64,000 bases of DNA from Physcomitrium patens (Eukaryota; Streptophyta; Bryopsida; Funariales; Funariaceae). Below the pieces are notes generated by a model that had not been told where the DNA came from, did no database searches, and saw only the letters and a program-made list of their open reading frames with translations. Made by a program: the position numbers and the translations under genes. The DNA lies in assembly GCF_000002425.4 (NCBI RefSeq), contig NC_037256.1:2078051-2142050 (forward strand), given 5' to 3'. The first letter of the stretch is position 1. The number at the start of each line of letters is the position of its first letter. Shown here one piece after another: positions 63,601 to 64,000 of the stretch.

Positions 63601-64000
63601 TGTTAGAAACCATATATAAGACAAAGATTCAAGATCAAGAAATGGAGTTAGCTTGACATTAGAAGAACAATTGAATATAAGGCAAGAAGGTCCTAGCTAG
63701 ACTACACGAAGTGAGTTGTCAAGATTGAAGATCCCCTCAGCCTTGATTATTATATATATTAGATCCTAGGAAGCTTCTTGAGAAGTTTCTATGAGGCTTG
63801 AGAACAAAGAAACCCTAAGATCCTTCTTTAGCAACTTCCTAAATCATCTAAAGCCTCTTAGAACCTTCTAAGACCTCCTATGATCTTTTAGAACTTTCTT
63901 AGAATCTACTGGAATCTTTCGAAACATTCTTGAATCTCTTGGAACCTTTAAGAGCCTTATTAGAACCTACCGATACCTTTTAGAATCTTCTAGAATTTTT
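63600..64000 (-). repeat. Family A-like LTR on the minus strand, cut by the window edge
   Basis: Read on the minus strand it matches the A LTR in order: U5 end (about 63640-63710), the inverted-repeat/TATA region (about 63725-63760), GCTTCTTGAGAAGTTTC-like DNA, then a long series of CCTTCTAAGA/TTAGAACCTTCTA units (63800-64000). It is more diverged than the other A LTRs. Confidence 0.65.

Overview
The window looks like nuclear DNA of a land plant, most likely a moss such as Physcomitrium (inference). Three plant-type protein genes sit in GC-richer islands inside very AT-rich DNA. That DNA is full of (TA)n microsatellites and decayed LTR retrotransposons, the gene/heterochromatin mix and AT-repeat abundance known for Physcomitrium. 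No tRNA, rRNA or CRISPR array was seen.

Layout: 1-888 is the 3' end of a Ty3 element (family A) inserted in an older Ty3 copy (family B), whose remains run to about 7.23 kb. 7.2-8.8 kb is AT-rich spacer. 8.8-11.6 kb is a genic island with a two-exon single-domain cupin gene. 11.6-17.8 kb is AT-rich spacer interrupted by an unexplained GC-rich island at 13.57-14.64 kb. 17.8-25.9 kb is the main genic island: a long GC-rich leader region, an IQD calmodulin-binding protein gene in five coding exons (20790-22995, +), and a convergent single-exon CAAX prenyl protease STE24 gene (25551-24265, -) with a telo-box/site II promoter. 25.9-28.4 kb is AT-rich with TA arrays. 28.4-64.0 kb is retroelement territory: Ty1/copia remains on the minus strand (28.97-33.06 kb), an old Ty3 element E (33.2-39.1 kb), a B element with both LTRs (40.08-46.18 kb), a gag-like fossil on the minus strand (49.5-50.8 kb), and a nest at 50.8-60.2 kb in which a nearly complete, relatively young A element (53144-59304) sits inside a reversed B LTR. 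The right end holds dispersed repeats, a 180-bp tandem repeat and an A-like LTR on the minus strand that runs off the window.

The most interesting signals are in the retroelements. The family A LTR carries dense runs of perfect heat-shock elements directly upstream of its TATA box, suggesting a heat-responsive element like, but unrelated to, the copia element ONSEN. Families A and B share a leader stem-loop with a compensatory base pair, an inverted repeat over the presumed transcription start, a primer-site-like sequence set 22-27 bases away from the LTR end, and an extra small coding region after the chromodomain that I do not recognise. All these elements are broken fossils; LTR divergence counted by eye (about 3% for A, about 9% for B) gives their relative ages.
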